From the NCBI RefSeq assembly GCF_037975245.1, contig NC_092576.1:39701611-39765610 (forward strand): a DNA stretch of 64,000 nt, read 5' to 3'. The position numbers and the translations under genes are program-made. The DNA is from Apostichopus japonicus (Eukaryota > Echinodermata > Holothuroidea > Aspidochirotida > Stichopodidae). Shown piece by piece: positions 1 to 13,400 of the stretch. How positions within the stretch are numbered: position 1 is the first letter of the stretch; each line of letters opens with the position of its first letter. The notes below the pieces were generated by a model that had not been told where the DNA came from, made no database searches, and saw only the letters and a list, made by a program, of their open reading frames with translations.

Positions 1-940
1 ATGAAGTCATTGCACAGCTGCAGTATCACGGCAGGTGTATATATATGATACTACATACAGTAGTTATATAGCATATTAACATAGCTGGACTGTCATTATT
101 CATGTATAATGTTCTTGCTTGTTCAGTTAATTTTCTATTAATGTGTATATTAATTATACATATGTACAGGCTGGCTGCCAATGTTGTTGATAACATACAT
201 GTACAAGACTAAACTTTGAACTTTTTGTGGCAATGTTGAAAATAATCAGATAATATTAGACGTTGACGTCTGTGAATAATTAATAATCACATTGTGAAAT
301 TTATAGCTAATTTTCTATCAATGTGTACATACATACATGTATGCATGCACAGGTTGGCTGCCAATGTTCAATTCTTTTGATGTTTTGTAACAAGACTAAA
401 CTTTAATCTCATTGTGGTAATCTTGAAAGTCAATCAGACAAGTTTTAAACAGTTTTAAACAGTTGATCTATGATCTGTTTGCCTTGAGTATGATGAGAAG
501 GCAAAATAGGGCAAAGTAGGTCAATGACTGAAAAATACCAGTAAAAGTTCTGATTTTTTTTTTTTTTTTAAAGAAATGTTCCTAAATATTTACATACATA
601 ATGTCTGATAAAATGTAAAAAGATGTTACATGTACAGTATAGTGTTAGAATGTAGGCGGTAATTGGGTGACAATGGTTATTTAAAATATATCATTCAGAT
701 TTTTCAACGTTATTGTCTTATATTCTTCAATATTGTTGACATACAGGTATATCATTATAACATTGACTGTTTTAATGTATAAACAAATTGTATTTGAGGA
801 CTGACATGATATTATTAAATGTTACATATTATACAGTATGCTAACTTGGGTACAGGGGTTAGTGGCATAGGGGAAGAATTAGTAATAATAATTAACAGTT
901 CTTATGTAGCACAAATTACAATAAAGTCTCGCCGGGCTGT

Positions 941-1258
941 ACTTAACCCTGGTCATTGGTAACTTGTCACACCTACACACCAAAGTGTGCACAATCATAC
1001 AATCTCTCCTGGGGCACCACAGTGCACCACAGCCACATGTTCCCCGGGGGACTTCTCATTAGGGTGCAGCCACAAACCTGCTCACACAACTACATTTACA
1101 AGTTACCTCGCAGGTCCCCATTTATACACCTGGGTGAAGAGAGGCAATGGAGATAAAGTGCCTTGCCCAAGGACACAACGCAATGATCTGGCCAGGGCTC
1201 GAACCTGTAAACCTTAGATCACAAGTCCACTGCCTTAACCACTTGACCACAACGCCCT
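941..1258 (-). mobile_element. tRNA-derived SINE, family 1, copy 1
   Basis: Read on the minus strand, the element starts with a tRNA-like head: A-box-like TGGTCAAGTGGTT (1237-1249) and B box GGTTCGAGCCC (1195-1205). The body runs to about 941. A second copy with the same body lies at 20,253-20,572. Confidence 0.82.
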
Positions 1259-1315
1259 CCATTAATCCTGTACACAGGTATTAAACATGATCTTGCCTAA
1301 TTCTCCTCCCTCCAG

Positions 1316-1477
1316 CATTTAACTACCCTGATTATGGACCGAAAGGAGGGGATCATTAACATGGACGATGCCATGAGGAAACTACGACTGATGGACGCCA
1401 AGGGAAAGATTTGGGCGCAGGAAGCAACCATGCAGATATTTGAGAAGGATATTCGCCTAGTTGATAACTACACACAG
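1316..1477 (+). CDS. EPS8: EPS8 exon a (start of PTB domain)
   Basis: Acceptor ctccctccag precedes 1316 and donor gttag follows 1477. The exon is 162 nt, phase 0 in and out. It encodes [12 protein letters not shown] followed by [17 protein letters not shown], which closely follows the first strand and helix of the EPS8 PTB domain (HLTT...DRK, RKLKLLDAKGKVWTQD in vertebrates). The exon's 3' end and donor are duplicated three more times just downstream (donor copies at 1634, 1778 and 1877). Confidence 0.93.
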
Positions 1478-4400
1478 GTTAGTAGTGTTAGTATATATAT
1501 TCATACTGGTTCATACTGGTTCATACTGTCAGTGTGAGTGCATTGAAGCAGGGCATAAAAGTACAGTATTGAAAAGAATTGTCTCAACTTGAATAAAGGA
1601 GATACTGTACACCTAGTTGATAACTACACACAGGTTAGAAGTATTAGTATATTTCCTACTGGTTCATACTATTAGTGTGAGTGCATTGAAGCAGGGCATA
1701 AAAGTCCAGTATGGAAAAGAATTGTCCCAGCTTGAGTAAAAGGATATACTGTACACCTAGTTGATAACTACACACAGGTTAGTTGTGTTAGTATATTCAC
1801 ACTGGTTCATACTAATTCATACTGTTAGTGTGAGTGCATTGAAGCAGGGCATCAATGAGTTGATAACTACACACAGGTTAGTATAGTATATATTCATATT
1901 GGTTCATACTGTCACAATGATAGATGCAGTGGCGGAGCGTTGATATAGTCACTTATTCGTGTACTTATTTTCTACAGATAGTGTACTTATTCGCGATTAT
2001 TGACTTTTTTATTGCGCTCTCAAATACCTATTGACATTTGTCACATTTTGTTGGTGTAATTTTCTGACAAAATGGCGATGACACCTATTTATTCTTCGTT
2101 TATCTGCAAACTAGCAAGGCCCGGAAAGGGTCAGTTCTGGCGATCTAGGGAGTATCTTTTCTCAGAAAAAATTTCTGTGTGCTCCGTGCCAACCTGTGGT
2201 GGCGCTCCGCTTGGATAGTGTCGAAAGCGCCCCTACATACCATTCTCGCTCCCCCTGATCAATACCCCTAGCTCCGCCACTTGATAGATGGAATAATTAT
2301 GCATACTTGTATAATTATGCTTACTTCTATAATGATGCATACTACTAATTATGCATAAGTATGCAGTCTTCACTGGATCTGCTCAGTATATATACTGTAT
2401 ACAATGATAGCTACCGTTCCGTTGTTATCTTCTCTTCAGGATACGATTGAAACCTTGCCGTTAGCCGACCTGACCATGGTGCACGCCGAGCCAAACAAAA
2501 CACAGTACAAGAATCTGATACTACTGGTGTTTCAGTTCAGCAACAAGAAACCTCCCGAGATATTCTTCTTCAGCTGTGAAAACACTCCGGTAAATGTTTC
2601 ATCTTCCCCTTTCCCTCACTCCCTCCCTTTCCCCTCCCTCCCTCCTACCCTCCCTCCCTTGGTCCCTCCCTCCCCCCATTTTCTTCTGAAAAGAATCATT
2701 GTCTGTCTTCTGCCACAATCAGAGATCATAATCGTTGATATGTTTAGATCAGGGGTGGGCAACCTACAGCCTGCGGGCCACATGCAGCCCGTCAGTGAGT
2801 TTTTTGTGGCTTGTGCGTTGTCTCAAGAAAAAGAAAAAAATCTATTTTGCATCATCACAAATACGAGCTAGCTGCTTAGAATTTATCGGCACTAATGATG
2901 CTGTCAGGTTGGCCTACTATCTCCATTAATTATCAACTGTACTGTATTGACAATATGTTTTTGTGAATACAGATTTAGTACACACACCAATTGCTTGAAA
3001 GTCCTTGGAATCAAAGGTTTGAAATCAACAGCAGGTGGTTGGTTAGGTGCGGCCCAGTCAATTGTTCACTCCTTATATCTGGCCCATTCATTCAAAAATG
3101 TTGCCCACCCCTTGGTTTAGATGGTTTCTTTACGTTTATGATTTAATGAACACAATGTCCTACATGTTTCTCTCAAATGCGATATAATGGTCGACCAATC
3201 ACAGAGGCAGGAGGCAATAAGCCTGAAGTAACACCCGGGTAATTTGATTTTGGTTTTTACTTTTCTTTCGCCAGGGTCAGGAAGTTGTCCAGCAAGTCAA
3301 GAGGGCGGTGGATTCAGCGGCAGGAAAGAAAAAGAAAAAGTAAGTAGAAATGAATATTCAACAATATTCAAATATATATAAACTGTCATGTACAAAATGA
3401 ATATTCAATGATATTTAAATTGTAAGGTACAAAATGAATATTCAACTATAAATAAGTTGTAAGGTACAAAATGAATACTCAACTATAAGTAAATTATCAG
3501 GTACAAAATGAATATTCAACTATAAATAAGTTGTCAGGCACAAAATGAATATTCAACTAGAAATAAATGTTCAAGTACAGAATGAATATTCAACAATAAA
3601 GAAATTGTCAGGTACAAAATGAATATTCAACAACATCAATAACCTAGCCTTTCACAAGGTGCTCACTTTAATATGACAAGATACATTGTGAATGGAATTG
3701 AAACCACTAGTTGCATGCTTGTTAACATTAACTTTGTTAAAAAAAAATTAAAAATCAAAGAAGTTGCCCCACTTTAAAACTTTGCAGACTTAGTTGGAAT
3801 AACTTTGTGGAATTTGTTGAAATTTGTTTACAAAATGCATAAAGGTTTTCTAACTACAAAAAGTCATCTCTTAGAAAAGAAAAGTTGTAGGGTATAAAAG
3901 TTAGTGACTTTTCCATGCTAGCAGGAACTGTTTTAGAGATACAAAAACAAGGGCAAAACAAGAACAACTAGAGACAAAAGTCACCCAGAAATTTAATTGT
4001 CACATTGAACACATGAAGGATTAACTATCATAAGTTATCATGATATATTGAGGCTCACATTTATCTACTCTAGTTTTTTCTTCAAAATGGCACCTATATA
4101 GTTTGAGAGGTCTCATGAGTTGTTAAGTGGATGATTTTACTGTATTTGTAAACAGCCCGAAAAGGCTGCTTGCATTATAGACAACATGATGATACATGTA
4201 TCAAGTGATCGATAGTTTCGATAACAGAGCTACTTCGCAGGTTTATTCTGTGTCATAAACCTTTTGTATCCGTCTCGGTTCATGTCGTCGATTCTGTGAA
4301 TGATCAACAGCCCGTCCTGATAAGACTGTTGACTTGCTCATCAAAATTTAATTCTCGATCCACATCATACATTTATGGAAATGATAAAGTCAGACATAAA

Positions 4401-7400
4401 TCAAACATAGATTGTTCTTTTATTCTCTTTTCTTGTCTATGAATCCATGTTTCGTACTTTACCCTTACAGCCAAACAGGTTGGATATAGATAAATATAAA
4501 CGAGATTGTTCCCCTTTAATAATTATCGCTGATTTTTTTCTTCTTGATTTTTCATTTTGTTTTGTTTGGTTATTATTATATGGGATGATGTTTACATGTG
4601 TTTACGTAGCAACCTTTATGGTTCCCCGACAATCAAAATTTAAATACATGGATAAGTCTGTTTGAGTGGATTAGTGTTTCCTTTTTACTGTCTGCGATTG
4701 GAGAAATGAGAATTGCATTAATCTGAACCTTATTTATATTCTACATAAACATACATTATAAATAATTATAATGTATGTTTATGTAGAATCTATAAAGTAT
4801 AATGTTTGTGTATAATTGTTTATGTATCATGATTATGTATAATGTGCATGTACAATGTTTATATAGTATGTATGTGTAATATATGAAGCTAGTTCATGAA
4901 CATTATACATAAACATTATACACTCTATACATAATCATTATACATTATGCATAACGTTGTACGTTATACATGAACATTATACATAAACAGTATACGGTAT
5001 ACATAATCATGGTACATTATGCATAACCTTGTAAGTTATACATGAACATATACATTATACACTATAGTGTACATAGTGTACATATACATTATACACTATA
5101 GATGCATAATCATTATACATAAACATAAATACATTATAAATTTTACATTATACATTATACAAATTTTACATTATACATTATCATAGTGTACATATACATT
5201 ATACACTATAAATATTCATTATACATTATACATTATAAACATAAATACATTATAAATTTTACATTATACATTATACAAATTTTACATTATACATTATCAT
5301 AGTGTACATATACATTATACACTATAAATATTCATTATACATTATACATTATAAACATAAATACATTATAAATTTTACATTATACATGATACGTTATACA
5401 AATTTTACATTATACATTATCATAGTGTACATATACATTATACACTATAGTGTACATAGTGTACATATACATTATACACTATAGATGCATAATCATTATA
5501 CATAAACATAACTACATTATAAATTTTACATAAACATTTTACATTATACATAAAGGTACATATCATTATACATGTATACGTTAAATGCATAAACATTGTA
5601 TGTAACATTATACATGAGACATAACATGATACATCATATATGAACAGTAAACATATAACATTATCCATAAACAATAGCAAATGGACTGTACAATCCTCAA
5701 GTCAGGTTTGTAATATTTTCCATCTTGATATTTTGAAATTTGACTTATAAAATAATCATGAAAGTTTATCATTCTGTAATCTTGAAATGTTGACAGTTTA
5801 ATGAAATGAAAACCAAATCTGGCTTTAAAATCTTGACATTTGACTTCTTAATCTTGAAATGTTTGAACTTGAAGGTTGGAATCTTGAAGACTTTTCATAG
5901 TCACAATTGTCCGGAGGAATATTTAGAAAAATTTGTTCTGTAGAATATGTCCCTAACAAACCACCATAGAAAGAGGTATCGTGTAGAGCGGTTACTGTGT
6001 GTTTTAATAACAATGACCTTTGAGGTCTTACGTACAATGACTTAACACGAAAATGAATAATGACTCAAACAATAAAAAACAACACCAAAAGTCAACAGGA
6101 ACTTCTCTGTGAGGAGTTCCAAATACAAAGCTGTGGGTTTGGAAGTCTATAGGCTGGTATGAGGGCTCCCTTTGTTCTATGGATGGGCGACCATTGTTCC
6201 CCACAATAAACAATCTGATTTACATTTGAGTGCTGAGATCAGTTAACAATGATTAGGGGTATTCAGGGTGTGAGCTTTTCAACCACAGACAAATGAAGTG
6301 ATATTATATTGGTGGGAGGGTATTGTAACATCAGTTTAAACATGAAAGGACTTCCTTGAGACTATTGGCGGTCAATTGATGGTTTCCTTGAAGGAACGTT
6401 GTAAGTCATAAGAAATTTACAAGTTCTGACAGGTAGAACTATGTATTTAGGGTTTATAGTGTTAGATACCAATGAGCCTTACAGGAAGTCAGATTTTTGT
6501 TGGTTGTTTGGGGAGGTCCATTAATTAGGTTAAGGCGTGACTTAAGGGTTACGAGGTTCCATTCGTAAACAATAAACTGGTATTCCATGGGTACAGGGTG
6601 TGTTCTTAAGCTACCGATTAGTCATATTGGGAGACCAGTTTGCTGTATGGGGTCACCTAATACCGTTTAGCTACAGTATGACTAAGGGTATGGATTCATA
6701 TATATATATATAGATTAATGTGTCACATTCTATGTGTACAGGATTCTATTCTTAGCTACTAATTATTAATTAGTCATATAGGGAAAGACAGGTTACTGTT
6801 TTGGGTCATTTAATAATGTTTGGCTATGACTTAGGGTACATGCATTCATTCATCGTAAAGAACAAATCAGTGTTTTACGAAATGTTGAGATACAAATAAG
6901 CCGTTCAGGTATTCATTTTTTCATCGGGAGTCATTCCATAAATTATGGTCGTGATCATGTTTGTTCAGGTATAGAAAATAGTTACCAACTTTAACAAAAT
7001 TTGTTTAGTTCTTTCTATCGTGAACCAGTTTTACAACTTTGCATTTTGTACTCCTTTGGCATGCAATGCTAGATAAACTGTAGTACTCTTCTATGCGTTT
7101 TAATGATCATAAATAATCAGCAGTTATTTTTACTATGCTTAAGCGACCACGGATTTGGGAGTGATCCGCAGGGGCTTATAGATTACAACATTCACATTGG
7201 GTGGCTTCCAATTCAACATTTTAACATAAATTTGGAATCTTTTTCAATGTAGAAAGTCATTTCAGATGGCAAAACAGTAGATTGCTCTGGGATGAAAACC
7301 CCACCTGATAATGACCTGGCTGAGTATCGGGCCCTCAAACCTCCCGATTGCTAAGCCGAATTGCTTCAAATGCCACCCGCCTTTATCATCTCTGACACAG

Positions 7401-10400
7401 CACCAGTTTTGATTAAAATTAGACAGCAAATATTGTCTTGATCAAAGTTATTTTTATTTTGATCAAAGTTACAAATCTCTTTAGTCAGATGGCAAATTTT
7501 TTGTGTCTTAAACTTTTCATTGGGAATGGAAAATTGATAGCCAGAAAAATGTACCCCCCAAAGACAAACAGTAAAAAAAGTAGGTTCAACAAGGGAGTAA
7601 AGTGTAGTAGCAAAGTTTTGTAAAGAGGTTTTGTTTATTTTGATTCCTGAGAGGAAGGGAGGGGTGGGCCAACCCATTTTGATGGGTGTGCCACTGTTTA
7701 TGTGTACTGTTACCTGTTCGGCGGCGGTACATTTTTATGATATGAAAGTTCACTTTTTAAGAGGTATCGAGTGTTTGGTTTGACGTCAGAACTGTCACCT
7801 AAATTGTTTCCGAGGATGGGTTGTTTGCCCAGCTCCAAATTCCTGGAGTGCCAGTGGACAGGGAGGGTATAAGGTTCATATGAATGCTAAAAAGTCTGCT
7901 TTGAAATAAATACCAGGTCCTCATGGAAGTTTACGTTCCCTTTTGGGGTGCAACCAGTGGACAGGGAGGGTATAGGGTTCATAGACAGATCTTATAATGA
8001 ATGCAAAAAGTTGCTTTGAAATAAATACCAGATCCTAACGGAAGTTTACATTCCTTTTTGGGTGGGCAACCATGATTAAAGGGATGCTCCTGTGAACAAA
8101 GTTTAAAAGATTGCTGGAGAAGGTTTATGAATGCATCTGGCAACAAATGAGTTAGTGATGTCATTATTGCAATTGAGCTGCACACACTGTAGTCTGCAGG
8201 GATGTGCCCAGGATTTCCCGAGTGCCGGGTATACTGATCGCCGTCCTGGGGGAGGGGTTGAAGGTGCTCAGATGATTGTGGGGGATACAGAAGAGAGTCA
8301 TGGATTTAATCGATCGTTCCTCGGTTTGTCTTGCCCACAGGCTGTAATAAGTTTTATTCTTTGATTAATGACAGATCAGTCGCTGAATTATAGATTTCAG
8401 AGTTGGAGACACACTAGGCATGTCTTGAACCGGGGGAGAGGGGAAGCTAGTACAGGTGTATATATAGCTCTTTAAGTTAAGTTCTTTCTCTTCCCAAGGT
8501 AATAAATTAAATCTAGAAGAGAGAGAGAGATATCATTTCATGGAAATATTTTTCTGGTTTTTGGAAGGGTCCAGTGTTTTCTATACCAACCCACCCCTTC
8601 CCCCTCCTCCCCCATCCCCAAAAAAGAAAGAAACAAAGGATACAAAAACATCTCTACCATGTTGTTTACAGTTTTGTAATATGCAGGTCAAAGAGTTACA
8701 GGTTTATGGTTATTCAAGCAAGTCTTAAAGTACTATGGACTCATTTCCTTGTTGGTTTTGGTTGCTACACCAAGAATGTTGGTTTTGTAGATTTTAGGAT
8801 ATGAGTACTATACCTGTAAAGTTCAATATTGTGGTTAGGTCTGCCTTGAGAACCATACATTTTATTGCTAGGTGTGCTACCCTAGATATATGCAGCCTAC
8901 TGTATGTGGTTTATGTATACTTTTAAAGTGATACAGTATGTTCACTGATGGACCAACCAAAGAAAAAGAATACGGGTAATTTATGATTATAATCTATGTA
9001 ATTAATGCAATGTGTTATTGCCACAATCACAATATGTAAATGGGCTAATAACAAATATAAAAGAAATAAAAATAATAATAATAATGATATATAAAAAATA
9101 TAAAAAATTGGGTAATTTTGAAACATAATAAAAGTCATGTACTTAAGTCTTTGTAAAACTTACAATTGAGGGGGGGGGGGGGGGCGGTAAGGAACGCTGG
9201 TGGGGGTTCCAAATTCCAAAAGTAGTTTGACTTGCTTATTGGTGCATAAGTGGAGAAGGTGAAGAAACACTTGGAGGTTTCAGTATACATGTCACTGATC
9301 AATTATTGGACAAATTGTTGAAAAATGTTCAAAATGTTGTCATACAGACTATAACCACTTTTTAAAGGTAGTCAGTAGCATGCTATAATTGCTAGAAGTT
9401 TACAAAAAGGAATTTCCTGGAGGTCTTTAACCCTCCAAATTGTTCTCACACATTTTTAAGGAACACACAATTTTAGATGACTGAATGTCTAAGTGAGGAA
9501 AATATCCTGGAAGGTTGTAATAAAAACAGTTAAGTGAGGACAATAATTTCCTGGAATGTTGTATTTATTGTAAATAAAAACAGTCTTTTAAGAATTTCGA
9601 CCAAAGGTGACCATGTAATTGAATATCTAGCATATTTGGGGCCAATACAGCATACCTTTAAATTATTCCCATTGATATACTGTATGCACCCCAAATATGA
9701 CACCAAAACTCATTTGGCATTCTTGAGACTGTGCAAACAATGGAGGCCTTTGTCATTAGTTGTGAACCTGTGATATTATCAGTAATAATAGCACTATGGA
9801 CTTTCCATGGTGTCACCTTACCCAACAACCAGCCTGGATTTGTGTCTTACAGTCTATATGACAATGAGTTTTGGGTGAAGGAAAGGTCTACAGAAGTCAC
9901 CTCGTTACCATGGTTTTGCTCTCCTCCCTGCTGTAGTACATGCTGGTTTGCACTGATTCTTCCACACTAGTTACCACACACTGTTCAACCCGCCAGCACG
10001 GCTGTTTTTGGTATGGACGGTCAAGTGTGTAAACGTGATTGTTCAATTACTTTCTGCTGGTAGACTCTGCAGGGCTTCCTGTGTGCAGTACAGTACAGTA
10101 AACATAGTATTGAACTATCTATTGGAAATTACATCATTCACCCTGTATCGGGTTCAAAATTTTTATAGCTCTTCTAGAATCTCCTGCCAAAAGTGACCCT
10201 TGTCGATATATTAGGTCATGAAATGAGGGTCATATTTATAGATGGGGATAATTAGGGATAAGGAGATGAACAACTTTAAAAGTGTGAAATTCTGTTTTTT
10301 CTTTCTTTTAATCCTTGAGCAGTAAATTGCATCCTTGAATCATTGAATGTTATAAAGTTGTGCTTTCTTACATATACAGTATGTGGATTCTTCATATTTT

Positions 10401-13400
10401 CCTGTATATGAAAACTTTTTCCTAGTCGGCTACTGGTCAATTTGATGGATGTGAATTGTCCAGTCTACGGGGTTTGGAAATTTGGTGCCTTTTGACCGAT
10501 CATGGATGCAGTCATGGTTGCGGAGTGTGGTTGACATCTTGGGGATTAAAATGAGAGCGCTGAATTTTACATTGCGTTTAAATTCTGTTCTCTGATCTAC
10601 GGATATAAAATTGTGCTTTTTTACCTATATGTGGAGTCTGCAGGTTTCCCTGTACACCTGCAGTTTTACCCTCACTCTAAGCGCAGTCAATTTGAAGGAA
10701 CATATGCATCAGTCTTGCTAGGTTGAAAATTCTGTACTGTTAAGTATTAACCTAAAATTTGCTGTATAGTGGTAACATTAAAGGTCACTGTGGTTGACAC
10801 ACATCTTGGGGATTAAAGTGAGAACGCTCAGGAGATTAACAGCTCTCTGGGTTTTAAATTGTGGTATAATTCTGTTCTCTGATCCAAGAATATAACTTTA
10901 TTATGTGCTTTCGCCTACTTGTGGATTGACGATTTCAAGGTGACCCTTACGGATTCTACTGTAATTGCTGGTCCATTAATTGCGGTATATTTCTTGGAAT
11001 GCCAGCTACTTGTTGCCATAGTGATTAATGTGACATTTTGTATTCTTTTTTAACCAAAGTCATTATTGTCATGAGTTGGGTTATAAGGTACAGTAAAATT
11101 TTAAAATACCAGAGTTGAGGATTGCTAAGTTTTCTCACTTAACTGTACACTGTTTATATACTACCATGCTCATAAACCTTTCTGTATTCTGTGTGTGTTT
11201 TTGTCCCTTGTGTTACTGTTACTTGTCATTTAGCTTTGAAGAAGATCCTGCTAGGATCGAAACCTCAGGCCAACTTACTTTTACACATTCTCTTACACAG
11301 GCTCTCTAGTGGATTTAAGCAGTTTGCTAACAGTTTTATTTAATTTATTATTTAAATAATATTAATAATCATAATAATAAATGAGACTTGTATAGTGCCA
11401 AATCAGTAAACAAAAATCACTGCTCAAAGCGCTTTACAGAGAAAGCAGATTAATTGTTGTATATATCTACTGTGCATGCTGAATAGGGAATAATTTATCC
11501 GGCATCGCATTGCAAAATACTATGCAAAACAGTCAAGTTGCTATGCAAAGAGTAAAGATGTGTAGCTGTTATTGTACCATATTATTTTATAAAGGAGAAA
11601 ATTCAGTGCCTTGAAAACTGATAACACAAAATATAAAGTCATTGTTGCATACTGTAAGCACAGGGAATTAATTTTATATCTGTTATCTCATCACAAAATA
11701 CTATGCAAACTGGTCAAGTTCCTATACAAAGAGTAAAGATGTAAGGCTGTTATTGTACCATAGTGTTTAATCATTTAAGAGGAAAGTTAGAGCCTTTAAA
11801 ATTGGTTATTATGCATAATTATGCATAATTTGTCACTTTATAATCATGAATGCATAATTATGCATAAATTGGTTAATTATTCAGAGCCTTCAAAATTGAT
11901 AACTATGCAAAATTTGGTTAATTATTCCCTACTGTACACATCAATATATATACTGGATTTATATCAGAGAACTGTTGTAATACACACCCTACATGTCTGT
12001 TGAAACTAAAATGGCCATTATTATTATTAAAAAGAGAATCATCATGGGGATTGGGATAGGAGAGGGGAGAATGGGGGGTGGGGAGAGGGGGAATGAGAGA
12101 GGGAAAAGGGAAGAGGGTAGTGCAGATACAGGGGATGAGAAAAGGGGAGAGGAGAGTGGGGATAGGGGAATGGGGAGAAGGGAGAGGGGGAGGAGAGAGG
12201 GGAGAAGGGGTACAGTATAAGGAGAGAGAGGATGGGATTGATGGTGGGGGGATACAATTTTGTCAATGTCACTCCTCAACTGTTTGAGTTACAGGGCAGA
12301 ATTTTTAATTGAATTCCTTTTCATATGAATATGGTGAGATATTTTTGACCTTTTCGTTATTTGAAATATGACAATCTGTCCATTGTAATGACATACTGAT
12401 TGATCATGGGGTGTATGCTTTAAATGTGTTGTAAAAGTTATATAATATTATAAGTACTAAGTCCTTCACCAAGTGAAATTCCATCCCATTACTGTACAGG
12501 CCTATTGGCTTCAATCCCGAATCGCACAAATTCTGGATGGGTGTATTAGTTAGGTACACCCACTTATCTGTAACACTGTTGACTTTTGCTGTGAAATATG
12601 TGGTTCTCAACTGTAAATCCAATAAGCAAATCCAGTCGGTAAATTGACCAAGCTCTTGAGATGCCTTTTAAACCCTCCTTAAACCGAAGGGCAGTACTGT
12701 ATACGGCTTAGGCACATACAGTACCCTATTGGAATAATCTCGTTAGTCATATATATGGTATAAGATATATATCCAATTCCCAATGCATTGAATCTAGAGT
12801 TTGACATTGCTATTAATACTGAGAAAGACCACTGCAAACCAGTTGCAGTGTTTAAAGTGGCACTCTCATGTTGTTAGTACATGCCTACTATATACATGTA
12901 TAGAAAATCCGGAGTATTTTGTGTGTCATTTCATTGCAGTATTAGCAATTGAGCAATATCAGAAACATTTAAAAACATAAAACACTGTAACTTCTGTAAG
13001 AGTTTCTAAATTGAAACATGTTCATCAAATTCTTTACATGAGATCAATCGAATTGGTCTGGGTGATGAATCAAATTGCAGTAGACATGTGTCTATATGGC
13101 TTAGTCACATACAGTACAGTACATACCCTGTGGAATATCTCAACAGTCATATGGTACAAAACATTCAGGTCTCACAGTCACCGACTTGTATTGTTTAAAA
13201 TTGTAATTGTATTGTTTAAATGTATTGTTTGAATTGTATTGTTTAAATTGTATTGTATAAATTTTACACAGTGTGCATTGTTGATAAGCCTCAGTTGTCA
13301 TATATGGTTATGGTTTAATTGCAGGAAGTCCCCACCAAGTTCGGGGAGAAGTTCAGAGAATGGCATCGTGGTCCCGCCACCCCCACAGGAGCCAGCTCCT

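Larger units (their letters stand above)
3641..13324 (+). other. Large EPS8 intron, no gene found
   Basis: About 9.7 kb of the intron between exons c and d. I see no exon-like segment. It holds an AT-rich palindromic satellite (4.8-5.7 kb), a perfect hairpin (4738-4789), a SINE (7.2 kb), tandem duplications (7.86-8.09, 10.27-10.99, 11.44-11.90 kb), a 110-bp dispersed repeat (11,222-11,345), a purine tract (12.0-12.25 kb) and G or T homopolymers. Confidence 0.7.

Noticed and set aside
1-34. Possible end of the preceding EPS8 exon (ending cagtatcacggcag|gtgtat)
   Set aside because: The phase 0 frame would read ...AVSRQ before HLTT, which is suggestive, but a TGA at 2-4 and the window edge prevent confirmation. 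Left out as a feature.
9731-9970. 79-residue plus-strand frame in the large EPS8 intron
   Set aside because: No family, no flanking splice sites that fit EPS8 phases, and no codon signal that I can support.
11989-12287. Several overlapping frames rich in Pro/Ser or Gly/Arg
   Set aside because: Artefacts of the polypurine tract.
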